Shown here in pieces: positions 51,279-59,800 of a stretch of 64,000 nucleotides of DNA. The stretch spans positions 3,162,001-3,226,000 of the forward strand of contig NZ_CP036402.1 in NCBI RefSeq assembly GCF_004322855.1, given 5' to 3'. The first letter of the stretch is position 1, and each line of letters opens with the position of its first letter. A model generated the notes under the pieces. It had not been told where the DNA came from. It saw nothing but the letters and a program-made list of their open reading frames with translations, and did no database searches. Source of the stretch: Egibacter rhizosphaerae (GTDB taxonomy: Bacteria; Actinomycetota; Nitriliruptoria; Euzebyales; Egibacteraceae). The position numbers and the translations under genes are program-made.

Positions 51279-52133
51279 ATGAGCACACGCGGGCTGACGG
51301 TCAGCACCCCCGCGCAGGAGGGCCCGATCCGGCGTCTGCGCGAGCGCCTGGTGCTGCGGGCCGTCCGCCCGACCCTGGACTCCGGCGAGGGCATCCTCGA
51401 CTGGGGGCACGTCCAGAGTCCCTCCGAGCGCCGGCACGGCCTGCTCGTGCTGACCGATCGGCGTTGCCTGCTGAGTTGGGCCGGCCGCGACGAGCCGGAC
51501 GTCGGCTTGCCTTGGGAGGACCTGATCGGCGTGGAGACCGCCGAGGACGCCGGCCGCGGGCCGGTGCTGACCCTCGCGACCTCCGAGCAGACTGCCGTCG
51601 CGGCGCTGCCCGCCTCGTCGAAGGCGCGGGCGTCGCGGGCGACGCGGCTGCTCGAACGGGTCGGCGAACTGGCCGATCACGACTGCCGAGCCCCGGAGGT
51701 GCAGCTGCAGCGCCGCGGCTTGCGGGGCCACACGCGCCGGGTGGGCGTGACCGTCGCCGGCCTCGCGCTGCTGCTCGTCAGCGCCGCGTTCGCGTCGCCG
51801 GTCGTGCCCGGACCGGGAGCGCTGACGGCGCTGGCGGCCCTCGCGCTGCTCGCGACCGAGTACGACTGGGCGCGCGACCTCTACCACTGGTTCCGCACGG
51901 TGGTCGAGAGCGTGCGGGCCCGGTACGACGCCTGGCGCGAGCGTCGCGCCAGTCGCTCGGCGGTGAGCGGTTCGGCTGCTGGCGCCGACGCGACCACGGC
52001 GCGGGCCGGTGTGCCCGGCGCCGACGCGGCCGCTGCGCGGTCCGATGCTCCCGTCAGTGGTGGAGCAGCGGCGCGGTCGAGCGCCGGAACCGAGCTCGCG
52101 AATCTCCACGCGGGCCCGATCCGGCGCAGCTGA
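51279..52133 (+). CDS. PH-like domain protein with PGPGW membrane region
   Basis: 284 residues from ATG 51279. The first ~130 residues look like a bacterial PH-type domain (HGLLVLTDRRCLLSWAGRDE, then LPWEDLIGVETAEDAG). Next come a basic patch, two hydrophobic helices (VGVTVAGLALLLVSAAFASP; PGALTALAALALLATEYDWA) and the PGPGW-family signature VVPGPG...YDWARDLYHWFR. The C-terminus is Ala/Ser/Gly low complexity. It is a small inner-membrane protein of unknown function. It follows the CWB2 protease gene by 94 bp on the same strand but probably has its own promoter. Confidence 0.75.
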   Translation: MSTRGLTVSTPAQEGPIRRLRERLVLRAVRPTLDSGEGILDWGHVQSPSERRHGLLVLTDRRCLLSWAGRDEPDVGLPWEDLIGVETAEDAGRGPVLTLATSEQTAVAALPASSKARASRATRLLERVGELADHDCRAPEVQLQRRGLRGHTRRVGVTVAGLALLLVSAAFASPVVPGPGALTALAALALLATEYDWARDLYHWFRTVVESVRARYDAWRERRASRSAVSGSAAGADATTARAGVPGADAAAARSDAPVSGGAAARSSAGTELANLHAGPIRRS

Positions 52134-52313
52134 AGGTCGTTGCGGTCGCTCGCTCCGAGCGCTCGTCTGATGCGCTCGACATGGAGCGGATCCACCTGGC
52201 TTCACCCGCGGCGGCCACGAAGCCGCCCCCTTTCCCCCGGGCGGGGGGCGGTTCGAGTCGGCGGAACCCGAGGCGAGCCAGCTGGGAACTGGCCTGCTGG
52301 TGGGCGCGCGAGG

Positions 52314-53171
52314 TCACTGCTCAGCCGTCGGCATCCAGATCAGGACCCGCACGCCGTCGTCGAGCGGTTCCACCTGCGCGTGGCCGCCCACGGATGCGAC
52401 GCGTTCGACGATCGAAACGCGCACCCCGAAGCCGTCGAGCAAGTCCCGCGAAGGACCGCCGCCGCGGTCGACGACGCTGACCCGCAGTCCACCGTCAGCG
52501 GTGGGCGCGCCCCGGACGCGGGTCGCGGTCCCGCTGGGTGTGTGCCGGGCGACGTTGCGCAGTGCCTCGCGCACCGCGCCAGCAGTCGCGTCGAGCTGTG
52601 GCTGGCCGATCGGTGGGTGGGACTGGACCTCGACGGTCACGACCGGCGCGCCGTGGGCACCCTCGTCGATCACCTCGCGCGCGACACGCCGGAGGACGAG
52701 GTCGAGGTCGCCGGGCAACTCGATCAGGTCCCGGGGTGACTCGCACAGTTGCCGGGCGCCCACGATCGCGAGCTGGATCTGCGCTTGCGCACGGTCGGGG
52801 TCGTGAGCCAGCGCGTCGCGCGCCGCGACGAGGTGGTGCAGCACCTCGTCGTGCAGCGTGCGTCGCCAGTCGTCGTGGAGCGCCGAGGCCGAGCTCGGCC
52901 CCTCCGGCTCACGCGGCGAGCGGGAGGCTGCTCCGGCTCCGGGGTTGGCCGCTGCGGCTCCGGTGTTGGCCGGCCTGGCGGCGATGTTCGCCGCCTCACC
53001 TACGGCGGTCGACTCGTCGGCTCCAGTGCTCGACTCCTCGTCCCGCGCCGCTTCCCCCGCTTCTCGGTCGTCCCGCTCGACGAGCTCGTGGATCACGCGG
53101 AGGTCCCAAGGCCAACCGTCGTGGGCGTGCTCGTCGCTGCTCGGGTGCGCGTCGACGTTGGTGGAACGCAT
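52314..53171 (-). CDS. Soluble NarL-type sensor histidine kinase
   Basis: 285 residues from ATG 53171, with GGGAGG 4 nt upstream. No membrane or recognisable sensor domain: the first ~100 residues are acidic and Ala/Pro-rich. The HisKA_3-like box is DDWRRTLHDEVLHHLVAARD, with the phospho-His in LHDE. The HATPase_c domain has the N-box REALRNVARHTPSGTATRV and G-boxes VVDRGGGPSRDLLDGFG and ERVASVGGHAQVEPLDDGV. It would phosphorylate a LuxR-type response regulator; the only one nearby is at 57745-58425. It is divergent from the family 5 solute-binding protein gene, 390 bp apart, suggesting linkage to that ligand. Confidence 0.8.
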   Translation of the reverse strand: MRSTNVDAHPSSDEHAHDGWPWDLRVIHELVERDDREAGEAARDEESSTGADESTAVGEAANIAARPANTGAAAANPGAGAASRSPREPEGPSSASALHDDWRRTLHDEVLHHLVAARDALAHDPDRAQAQIQLAIVGARQLCESPRDLIELPGDLDLVLRRVAREVIDEGAHGAPVVTVEVQSHPPIGQPQLDATAGAVREALRNVARHTPSGTATRVRGAPTADGGLRVSVVDRGGGPSRDLLDGFGVRVSIVERVASVGGHAQVEPLDDGVRVLIWMPTAEQ

Positions 53172-53561
53172 GCTGCCTCCCGCGTGATGATCCCGCCGAG
53201 GATCCCTCCGGAGCCCGCCCTGGAGGACTCCGTGGCGCATCACGGTAAGTGAACAGCGGGTGGGCTGCGTACTCTGTGTCGGATTCACCCAATCGGCCCC
53301 TACTGATTTGCGGGGCCGAAGTGGGTTCTCTCGCGGCCGGCGATCAGAGGATGAGGACGCGCGGCGGATCGGGCCAGTTGCGGTCCCGTATCCGTGCCGT
53401 TCGGGTTGCGCCGTCCAGCCCTTGGCGACAGATCCTCTACTCTGCGGAACCGGTAGGAGCGCGGCTGGATCTCGGGGCGGGTGAGTCAACGCGTGTGGCG
53501 CGGGCGACATGGTGGACGGGCGGCCCTGCGATTCCGTGTGCCGCAGGAACGGAGGGGCGGG
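53172..53561. other. Divergent gap between kinase and solute-binding protein genes
   Basis: 390 bp, no gene seen. On the plus strand TCTACTCTG (about 53433-53441) includes a weak TACTCT -10 box. The gap ends with the ribosome binding site GGAGGGGCGGG before ATG 53562. No clear inverted repeats. Confidence 0.35.
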
Positions 53562-55601
53562 ATGACCGGTCTGGCACGGTGTCACCGGCGCTGGCTGCTC
53601 GTCGGTGTCGCGATCGTCGTGCTCGCGGCGGCGTGCGAACGCGACGGTGCCGAGGACGACGCGACCGACCGCGACGAGGACCACGAGGTCGGTGCCGGCG
53701 AGGGGTCGGAGGCCGACGAGGAGGCGCGAGCCGACGACGAGGCGCGGGCTGACGAGGGCGACGGGGACGCGGGCCCTCCCGGTGGGGGGCTCCCCGATGC
53801 CGGGGCCGACGGCGGCTTCACCTACAACGTGGGCGTCTTCAAGGGGCCGGCGACCGCCAACTTCTGGGCCTACTTCAACGCGCCGGACACCTGGACCGGC
53901 TACGTGCTCGAGCCCACGTCGTGCGCGCTGTACGACCTGCCGGCGCCGACCTTCGCGCTCGCGCCGGAGCTGGCCGCCGAGGACTGGCCGCAGGCGCGGC
54001 ACGACGACGACGCGTGGGTGGTCGAGGTCCGCCTGCGGGACGGGCTGCGGTGGAGCGACGGCGAGCCGCTGACCGCCCACGACCTGGCGTTCACGTGGGA
54101 CACGATCGTCGACCTCGAGCTCGGAGGCGGGTGGTTCGGCGCGTACGAGCCCGAAACCCTCGAGGCGGGGATCACGACGGGCGTCACAGCGGTGGACGAC
54201 ACGACGGTGCGGTTCGAGTTCTCCGGCGAGCCCGGCCTCGCGACCTGGCCCATGGGGCTCGGCAACGCGCCGATCATGCCCGCGCACCACTGGGACGAGA
54301 TCGTCGACGAGGCTCAGGACGCCGAGGCGCTCCTCGAGGCCTCGGGGGAGGGCGCCCCGACGTGCGGGCCGTTCACGCTCGACGAGGTCGAGCCCGGCGC
54401 CTTCGCCGTCGCCGAGGCCAACGAGCACTACGCGCTCACCGGTGCGACCGTCACCCACTACGCGGATGGCAGCGTCGAGATCGACGCCGATGACCTCGAG
54501 GGCCGCTTCGGCGCTACGGACAGCCAGGACGACGAGAGCCTCGCGAGCTACACGGTGGGTCCCTTCGCCGGCGAGGCGCACTACGAGGTGTCCAGCGACC
54601 CGTCGGTCGCGGTGGGAGCGCTCGTCGATGGCGAGGTCGACGTCGTGCTCCCCGGGCCCGGTCTCGGGGAGGCCGCTGAGGACGCGCTCTTCGAGGCCGA
54701 CACGGTCGAGACGGTGGCCAACCCGACCTACGGCCTCCACTACCTCGGCTTCAACCTGTCGCACGAGCCGATGGCCGACCGCGCGTTCCGTCAGGCCGTG
54801 GCCACGGTCGTGGATCGGGAGTTCATCACCGACACCGTGATGGGCGGGGCGGCCGAGCCCCGCTACACCTTCCTGCCGCCGGCGAACGAGGGCTGGTACG
54901 ACGAGGCGCGAGCGGCCGAGGTCGCGGACCGGTGGCGCTACGACGACATGGGCGCGCGCGTCGAGGCCGCCCAGGAGGTGCTCGCCGACGCGGGCTACAC
55001 GTGGGACGGCGCGGAGCCCGAGGCCCCGGAGGAGGAGGCGATCGTGCGCGGCGAGGGCCTGCGGGACCCTCAAGGGGAGCCGGTGCGCGAGGTCGAGCTC
55101 GCGCACCCCACCGCCGGGTATGACCCGTTGCGGCACACGGCCGGGTTGCACATCGCCGACTTCGTCGACCAGCTCGGTGTCCCGGTCGACGCGCAGGCGA
55201 CCGAGTTCGGGCAGCTGCTCGACCGCGTCGACCCCACCGACGGGCCGGAGCACGACCTCGTCATCCTCGGTTTCGGGCTCGGCAGCCCCGCGTTCCCCGT
55301 CTTCTACGAGGACTTCTGGACCTCGGCGAGCCCGGTGAACAACGCCGCGTTCGCGCACGAGGCGTACGACGAGGCGGCGGAGGCGTTCGCGCGCGCCGAC
55401 GAGCTCGCCGACGCGCGCCGGGTCGTCTGGGAGGAGCTGGAGCCGATCCTGCACGACGAGGTGCCGCACCTGCCGCTGTTCGCGAACCCGGCCGTCGAGG
55501 GCTACCGGCCCGACCGCGTCGCCTACCCCTACACCGACGTGCTCGGCGGTCTCGGGGCGGTGCACGGCCAGCCCGAGCTCGTGCGGGAGCCCTCCGATTA
55601 G
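53562..55601 (+). CDS. ABC transporter substrate-binding lipoprotein, family 5
   Basis: 679 residues from ATG 53562 after GGAGGGG. The lipoprotein signal WLLVGVAIVVLAAAC is followed by a ~60-residue Asp/Glu/Ala-rich linker typical of this organism's exported proteins. The SBP family 5 (DppA/OppA-like) fold: ALAPELAAEDWPQ, VVEVRLRDGLRWSDGEPLTA and HDLAFTWDTIVD are the classic signature. Later come YLGFNLSHEPMADRAFRQAV and VVDREFITDTVMGG. It is longer than the usual ~540 residues because of acidic insertions. No permease or ATPase genes are adjacent, so it is an orphan receptor, perhaps used for sensing with the two-component genes on either side. Its stop lies in a tandem repeat. Confidence 0.88.
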   Translation: MTGLARCHRRWLLVGVAIVVLAAACERDGAEDDATDRDEDHEVGAGEGSEADEEARADDEARADEGDGDAGPPGGGLPDAGADGGFTYNVGVFKGPATANFWAYFNAPDTWTGYVLEPTSCALYDLPAPTFALAPELAAEDWPQARHDDDAWVVEVRLRDGLRWSDGEPLTAHDLAFTWDTIVDLELGGGWFGAYEPETLEAGITTGVTAVDDTTVRFEFSGEPGLATWPMGLGNAPIMPAHHWDEIVDEAQDAEALLEASGEGAPTCGPFTLDEVEPGAFAVAEANEHYALTGATVTHYADGSVEIDADDLEGRFGATDSQDDESLASYTVGPFAGEAHYEVSSDPSVAVGALVDGEVDVVLPGPGLGEAAEDALFEADTVETVANPTYGLHYLGFNLSHEPMADRAFRQAVATVVDREFITDTVMGGAAEPRYTFLPPANEGWYDEARAAEVADRWRYDDMGARVEAAQEVLADAGYTWDGAEPEAPEEEAIVRGEGLRDPQGEPVREVELAHPTAGYDPLRHTAGLHIADFVDQLGVPVDAQATEFGQLLDRVDPTDGPEHDLVILGFGLGSPAFPVFYEDFWTSASPVNNAAFAHEAYDEAAEAFARADELADARRVVWEELEPILHDEVPHLPLFANPAVEGYRPDRVAYPYTDVLGGLGAVHGQPELVREPSD

Positions 55602-55680
55602 GCCGCCGGCTTGGGGCGTCGGGCGTCGGCTTAGGCCGCCGGCTTAGGGCTCGGGCGTCGGCTTAGGCCGCCGGCGTCGG
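55598..55680. repeat. Three copies of a 32-33-bp repeat carrying both convergent stop codons
   Basis: TTAGGCCGCCGGC occurs at 55598, 55631 and 55663. The first copy contains the TAG of the solute-binding protein gene on the plus strand. The last contains the TAA of the 669-residue protein on the minus strand. Confidence 0.85.
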
Positions 55681-57672
55681 CAGGTCGGCGTCGAGGATGC
55701 GGCGCAGCTGCGTGGCGAGCTCGGTGGAGGCAGCGTCGCCGGGCGCCGCGGCGCCCGCGGGGCGCGAGTCGGCCTCCGCGGGAGGCGAGCCGGCCTCCGC
55801 GGGGTGCGAGCCGGCCTCCGCGGGGGGCGGGCCGGCTTCCGTGGGGTGCGAGGCGTCGTGCGATCCAGCCAAGTAGGCGATGCCGGTGCCGAGCTGGTGG
55901 AGCATGGCGAGGTCGCGCGGGCCGGCCGCGGCGCACGCCCGCGCTTCCGCGAGGTGCTCGGCCGCTCGATCGAGCGGGTCCCCGCGCACGTGCACTCCGG
56001 AGAATGGTTGGGTCCTGCGCCAGAGGGCGGCGCAGGCCTCGAGTTCGCCCTTGATGACGCGGGGGAGGATCCGCCAGGCGCCGGTCGCGTCGCCTCCGTG
56101 TCGCTCGCGCGGGTCGCCGTGCCCGTCCCAGCCGTCGGGCAACGACTCGAGCAACTGGTCCGCCCGGGCGGCGAACCGCCGGGCCGACGCGAGCACGACG
56201 GGAACCTCCTCGCGGGCCACCGCCTCGCGTGAGGGGTGCGCTTCCGCGAGCAGCGTGAGCAGGCGCCGACGCTGGACGTTCGCCGCGACGAGCGCGAGCT
56301 GCTGGGCGAACTCCGTGCGCTCGACCGCGCGTTGTCGCTCGCGCGCGGGCTCCCACGGGCACGGCAGCGCCGCGGGGGCGCGCCACGCCCCGAGGAGGCC
56401 GTGGCCGTCGGCGAGCAACCGTTCGGCGACGTCGAAGCGCCGGTGCGCGGTCGCGGCGATCGCCCCGTCGATGAGTGAGGGGAACGTCACCAACGACGCG
56501 CCGACCGTGGTCCTCAGCCGACGAGCGGCCACCACGGCGCCCCAGTCCCCGCGGCCGACCCCCTCGCGGGCGAACAACGCGACCGCTTTGCTCCTCAGTC
56601 GGACGCGGGTCTCGCGCGGTAGGGCGGAGGTCAGCTCGTGCGCTCGGGCGACGTAGGCCTCGTGCGCTCGGGCAAGGTGGGCCTCCCCCTTGCGGGGAGC
56701 CTGCGGGCCGGTCGCGAGCGCCCACCACGCGGCCTCGATCTCGCGCTCGAGTCGCTCGACCCCGGCGTGGTCGCTCGTGTCGGTCGGTGCGGGAACGACC
56801 GGGTGCCACGGGGCGGTGCGTTGACTTGGCTGGGGCACGGGACCGGAGATCAACACAGACGCGGGAGGTGTCGTCAGGGCATCCGGGGGAGGTGTCGTCA
56901 GGGCATCGGCGGTCCGTGCTCGGGACTGCAGCAGCTCCCAGAGCTCCACGGTGGCGGCCGCGCGGATCCGACGTCGATCGACCGTGCTGGGGCGGAACGC
57001 GCGGGGCGGAGGCTGCCATCGTCCGGACAGGGCCCGGTCGACGTCGCGGCGCAGGACGCAGAGCGCGTCGCGGAGGCGCGCCTCGCGGTGCCCGCCCACG
57101 GCGATGTCGTCCTCGGTCGCGTCGAGCGCGGCGCGGCGGACGAGCAGCTCGCTGCGCCGCGGGTGCGGGCTGCGCGCGATCAACGCGGCGCCGGGGCTCG
57201 CCCAGGGTTCTGCCCACCAGCGGTCGTCGCCCGGGTCGGTCGGGCACGTGTCCGGTGTGCGCGGCACGGCGGGCCTCGGGTCCAGCACCTCGGCGACCGC
57301 CGCCACCGCGCGCCGGCGGCGCAGATCGAGCGTGCTGGCGGCGGGCCTCGCACTGCCTTCCGCGGCGATCCGCGACGCGACCGAGGAGGCGTCCTCGCCG
57401 GCGAGGTCGACGGGGAACGCCGCGAGACCGTAGTAGGCGGCCGCCACGCGCCGATCGAGGCGATTCATGTTCGCCTGGCGCCAGCGCTCCGACAGTTCGT
57501 GGACCACGAGCGCGACCGGTCGTTGGCCGCGGGCGTCGCGTGGCTCGCCTGGCTGCGGCTCGAGCCAGCCGGCGACCTCCTCGGGGACCTCCACCCGTGG
57601 TTCGAGCGGGCACGTGAGCAGCTCGCGCACGGCCTTGAGCAGCGTGGCCGCGTCACCGTGGTCCACCGGCAT
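55663..57672 (-). CDS. Large protein of unknown function
   Basis: 669 residues from ATG 57672, with GCGGGAGC upstream. I recognise no domain. It is Arg/Ala-rich, has no signal peptide or membrane helix, and is predicted largely helical. Notable segments: LLKAVRELLTCPLEPRVEVP, HELSERWRQANMNRLDRRVA with AAYYGLAAFPVDLAG, and ALVAANVQRRRLLTLLAEAH. The last ~60 residues include (P)PAEAGS/HPAEAGS repeats. It lies 72 bp downstream of the response regulator on the same strand, so probably in an operon with it. The codon pattern and the non-overlapped frame support a real gene. Could be a signalling output or scaffold protein. Confidence 0.65.
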   Translation of the reverse strand: MPVDHGDAATLLKAVRELLTCPLEPRVEVPEEVAGWLEPQPGEPRDARGQRPVALVVHELSERWRQANMNRLDRRVAAAYYGLAAFPVDLAGEDASSVASRIAAEGSARPAASTLDLRRRRAVAAVAEVLDPRPAVPRTPDTCPTDPGDDRWWAEPWASPGAALIARSPHPRRSELLVRRAALDATEDDIAVGGHREARLRDALCVLRRDVDRALSGRWQPPPRAFRPSTVDRRRIRAAATVELWELLQSRARTADALTTPPPDALTTPPASVLISGPVPQPSQRTAPWHPVVPAPTDTSDHAGVERLEREIEAAWWALATGPQAPRKGEAHLARAHEAYVARAHELTSALPRETRVRLRSKAVALFAREGVGRGDWGAVVAARRLRTTVGASLVTFPSLIDGAIAATAHRRFDVAERLLADGHGLLGAWRAPAALPCPWEPARERQRAVERTEFAQQLALVAANVQRRRLLTLLAEAHPSREAVAREEVPVVLASARRFAARADQLLESLPDGWDGHGDPRERHGGDATGAWRILPRVIKGELEACAALWRRTQPFSGVHVRGDPLDRAAEHLAEARACAAAGPRDLAMLHQLGTGIAYLAGSHDASHPTEAGPPPAEAGSHPAEAGSPPAEADSRPAGAAAPGDAASTELATQLRRILDADLPTPAA

Positions 57673-57744
57673 CGGAGTGCTCCCGCCGCATCTGTGAGCC
57701 GGTGGCGAGGATACCGCGGCGCTGGAGGCTCGTCGCAGGGGCGG

Positions 57745-58425
57745 CTAGCGACCGACCGCGTCGTCAGGCGGGGCGAGGAGGTGGTGCTGGTACGCGAGCC
57801 GCGTCAGGTCGCGCCGTCCGCTGACTCCCAGCCGGTCGCAGATGTTCTGCACGTGCGTCTCGACGGTGTGGGTGGTGAGGTTGAGGACCTCGGCCAACTC
57901 CCGGTAGGTGAGGCCCTCGGCGATGAGGGTGAGCACCTCGTGCTGGCGTCGGGTGAGCGGCGCGTACTGCAGGAGCGTGTCGGCCAGTTCGGGCGGGATG
58001 GGGCGCCGCCCGGCGGCGACCCCGCGCACGACCTCGACGAGCTCGTGTGCCTTCATGTCCTTGACCACGTAGCTCATCGCGCCGTGCTCGCGCAGCGCGC
58101 GGTACACGTCGGCGGGCTCGCCGCCGGCCGAGATCACCACCACCCGGCAGCCGCGCGCCGAGAGGGAGGAGATGACCGGCAGGTGGGGCCGAGCGCCGGT
58201 CTCGCGGGAGAGGTAGAGATCGCACAGCACCACGGTCGGATCGCCGAGGCGGGCGCAGGCCCGGTTGAAGGACTCGATGTCGCCGGCATCGACGGTGACG
58301 CGCAGCGCCGGCTCGCCGGGCTCCTCGAGCGCGGGACGAACCCCGCGCCGGAAGAACTCGTGGTCGTCGAGCAGCCCCACCGTGACGGGGGTCTGTCGTG
58401 GCTCGGCCGTGTCCGCGGTACCCAT
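57745..58425 (-). CDS. NarL/LuxR-family response regulator
   Basis: 226 residues from ATG 58425, with GAGGACGACG upstream. The receiver domain (about 14-130) has the acidic pair in VTVGLLDDHEFFRRGVR, the phospho-acceptor Asp69 in VVLCDLYLSRE and the conserved Lys in YVVKDMKAHELVEVV. The LuxR HTH (about 150-215) has LTRRQHEVLTLIAEGLTYRE, then LNLTTHTVETHVQNICDRLG. The likely partner kinase is at 52314-53171, the only one in view. The gene is upstream of, and probably co-transcribed with, the 669-residue protein. Target promoters unknown. Confidence 0.88.
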   Translation of the reverse strand: MGTADTAEPRQTPVTVGLLDDHEFFRRGVRPALEEPGEPALRVTVDAGDIESFNRACARLGDPTVVLCDLYLSRETGARPHLPVISSLSARGCRVVVISAGGEPADVYRALREHGAMSYVVKDMKAHELVEVVRGVAAGRRPIPPELADTLLQYAPLTRRQHEVLTLIAEGLTYRELAEVLNLTTHTVETHVQNICDRLGVSGRRDLTRLAYQHHLLAPPDDAVGR

Positions 58426-58614
58426 CGCGTCGTCCTCGCGCCCGCCTAGTCCCGGAGGACAGTGTCGCTGCTGGATGCCGGGCCGGCATCCCGGGTGGGC
58501 GGGGATCCCTGACGGCTGCCCGCCACGCCGTGCGGTTTCCCGGGCTCTGCGTCGTGCGGCCGCGGGGTTTCGCGCCGGGCGGACGCGTCAGGTGTGAGTC
58601 GACCCGGGCAGGGA

Positions 58615-58929
58615 TCAGCAGTCGGCGCACGCCCCGCGCGGGGCGGGGCCGGCGCAACGGTCACAGCTCGGCACGACGACCGCGTCCAACTCGAGCCAGG
58701 GGGCCTCGCGCGCGGTGAGGGTGATCTCCTGACCGGTGTGGCGGCCCTCCAGGCGGAACATCACCTCCTGGTTCATGACGATGCGGGCGTCGTCGCGCAG
58801 CCGCCAGTCGCCGGCGTACTCCCCTCCGGCGACCCGGATGCAGAGCCCTTCGGCCCCGTCGCTCCAGATCATGACGCCGGTCGTGTTCCCCGTGCGCTGC
58901 GTGGCCTGTCCTTCAATAGAGCCTGGCAT
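58615..58929 (-). CDS. Small protein with C-terminal zinc-binding-like cysteine tail
   Basis: 104 residues from ATG 58929, with GAGG just upstream. A beta-rich body (TGVMIWSDGAEGLCIRVAGG; VMFRLEGRHTGQEITLTARE) ends in SCDRCAGPAPRGACADC, a CxxC-x8-CxxC pattern that could hold zinc. There is no signal peptide. Unrecognised; possibly a small nucleic-acid- or protein-binding regulator. It is monocistronic by spacing. Confidence 0.55.
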   Translation of the reverse strand: MPGSIEGQATQRTGNTTGVMIWSDGAEGLCIRVAGGEYAGDWRLRDDARIVMNQEVMFRLEGRHTGQEITLTAREAPWLELDAVVVPSCDRCAGPAPRGACADC

Positions 58930-59098
58930 GTGCCTCGTCGCTTTCCGTCGCGTGGCTTGGGCCGTCCGCCCGCACCGTGATCGGGTCCAACCGGTCTGTC
59001 GGCAGCTGTGGCCACGTCCTGAACCACTCCCACTGCGCGTACCGAACCACTGCGGAGAGTTAGATCGCTGGTCGCGTGCGCCCGGTGTGCTGGAGTCC

Positions 59099-59800
59099 TC
59101 AGGTGGGTTCGTCGCAGCAGTTAGCGATCCTCGATGTCGATCTCTTCGATGAGGGCTTCTTCGGCGGCTTGGTCGACGGCTTGGAGGGCGTCGGTGGGGT
59201 CGGCGCCGGCGTCGGTGTAGACCGGGTGCAGGTTGTCCTGCGCCGCCAGCGAGAACGAGTTGTAGCCGGGCACCGGTGGGCGGGGGCGCGGGCGTCCTCT
59301 TGGATCTCGTTGAGTAGCCCGTAGAGCTCGTCGTCGGCGCGTTCCTCGTAGATCGAGGCCATGGTGGGTGGTGGCTGCATGTCGGCGAGGATGTTCTGCG
59401 CCTCGTCGCTGGTGGCCAGCCAGAGCACGAACTCGATGGCTTGGTCCTGGTTGTCCGACAGCGCTGAGACGGCGTTGTTCAGCCCGCCCAGCGTGCTCAT
59501 GGTGCCCTCACCGTCGAAGGTCGGCAGGGGCGCGATGTCGAAGTCGTCCTCGACCTCGCTGGGGTCGTCTTCTTCCTGGCCTTCCAGCAGCGGCACCGCG
59601 TAGGGCCAGTTGCGCATGAAGATCGCGTCGCCGGCCTGGAACAGGTTGCGGGCGTCGTCCTCGACCGCGGTGTTGAACCCGGGCGCGAGGACCTCTTCGT
59701 CGAAGGCGTCCTGCAGCCAGGTGATGGCGGTCTCGGCCGCGTCGCCCTCCAGGAACGCCGAGGCGTCCTGGCCCTCGGTGAACACCTCGCCGCCCGCGCC
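59099..59800 (-). pseudogene. C-terminal half of a sugar ABC transporter solute-binding protein, fused and frameshifted
   Basis: On the minus strand from about 59800 the sequence GAGGEVFTEGQDASAFLEGD starts abruptly in mid-domain. It continues with LFQAGDAIFMRNWPYAVPLL, IAPLPTFDGEGTMSTLGGLN and IEFVLWLATSDEAQNILADM, the C-terminal lobe of an SBP family 1 (MalE/ThuE-like) protein. Near 59280, in a C-rich run, the reading frame breaks. The homologous ending PVPGYNSFSLAAQDNLHPVY...IEEIDIEDR continues in another frame to a TAA at 59121. The signal peptide and N-lobe are absent: the upstream sequence belongs to an unrelated membrane protein. A deletion-fusion relic or a misassembly. Confidence 0.78.

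Noticed and set aside
52240-52290. tRNA-like GGTTCGAGTC segment
   Set aside because: No acceptor or anticodon stems can be formed around it.
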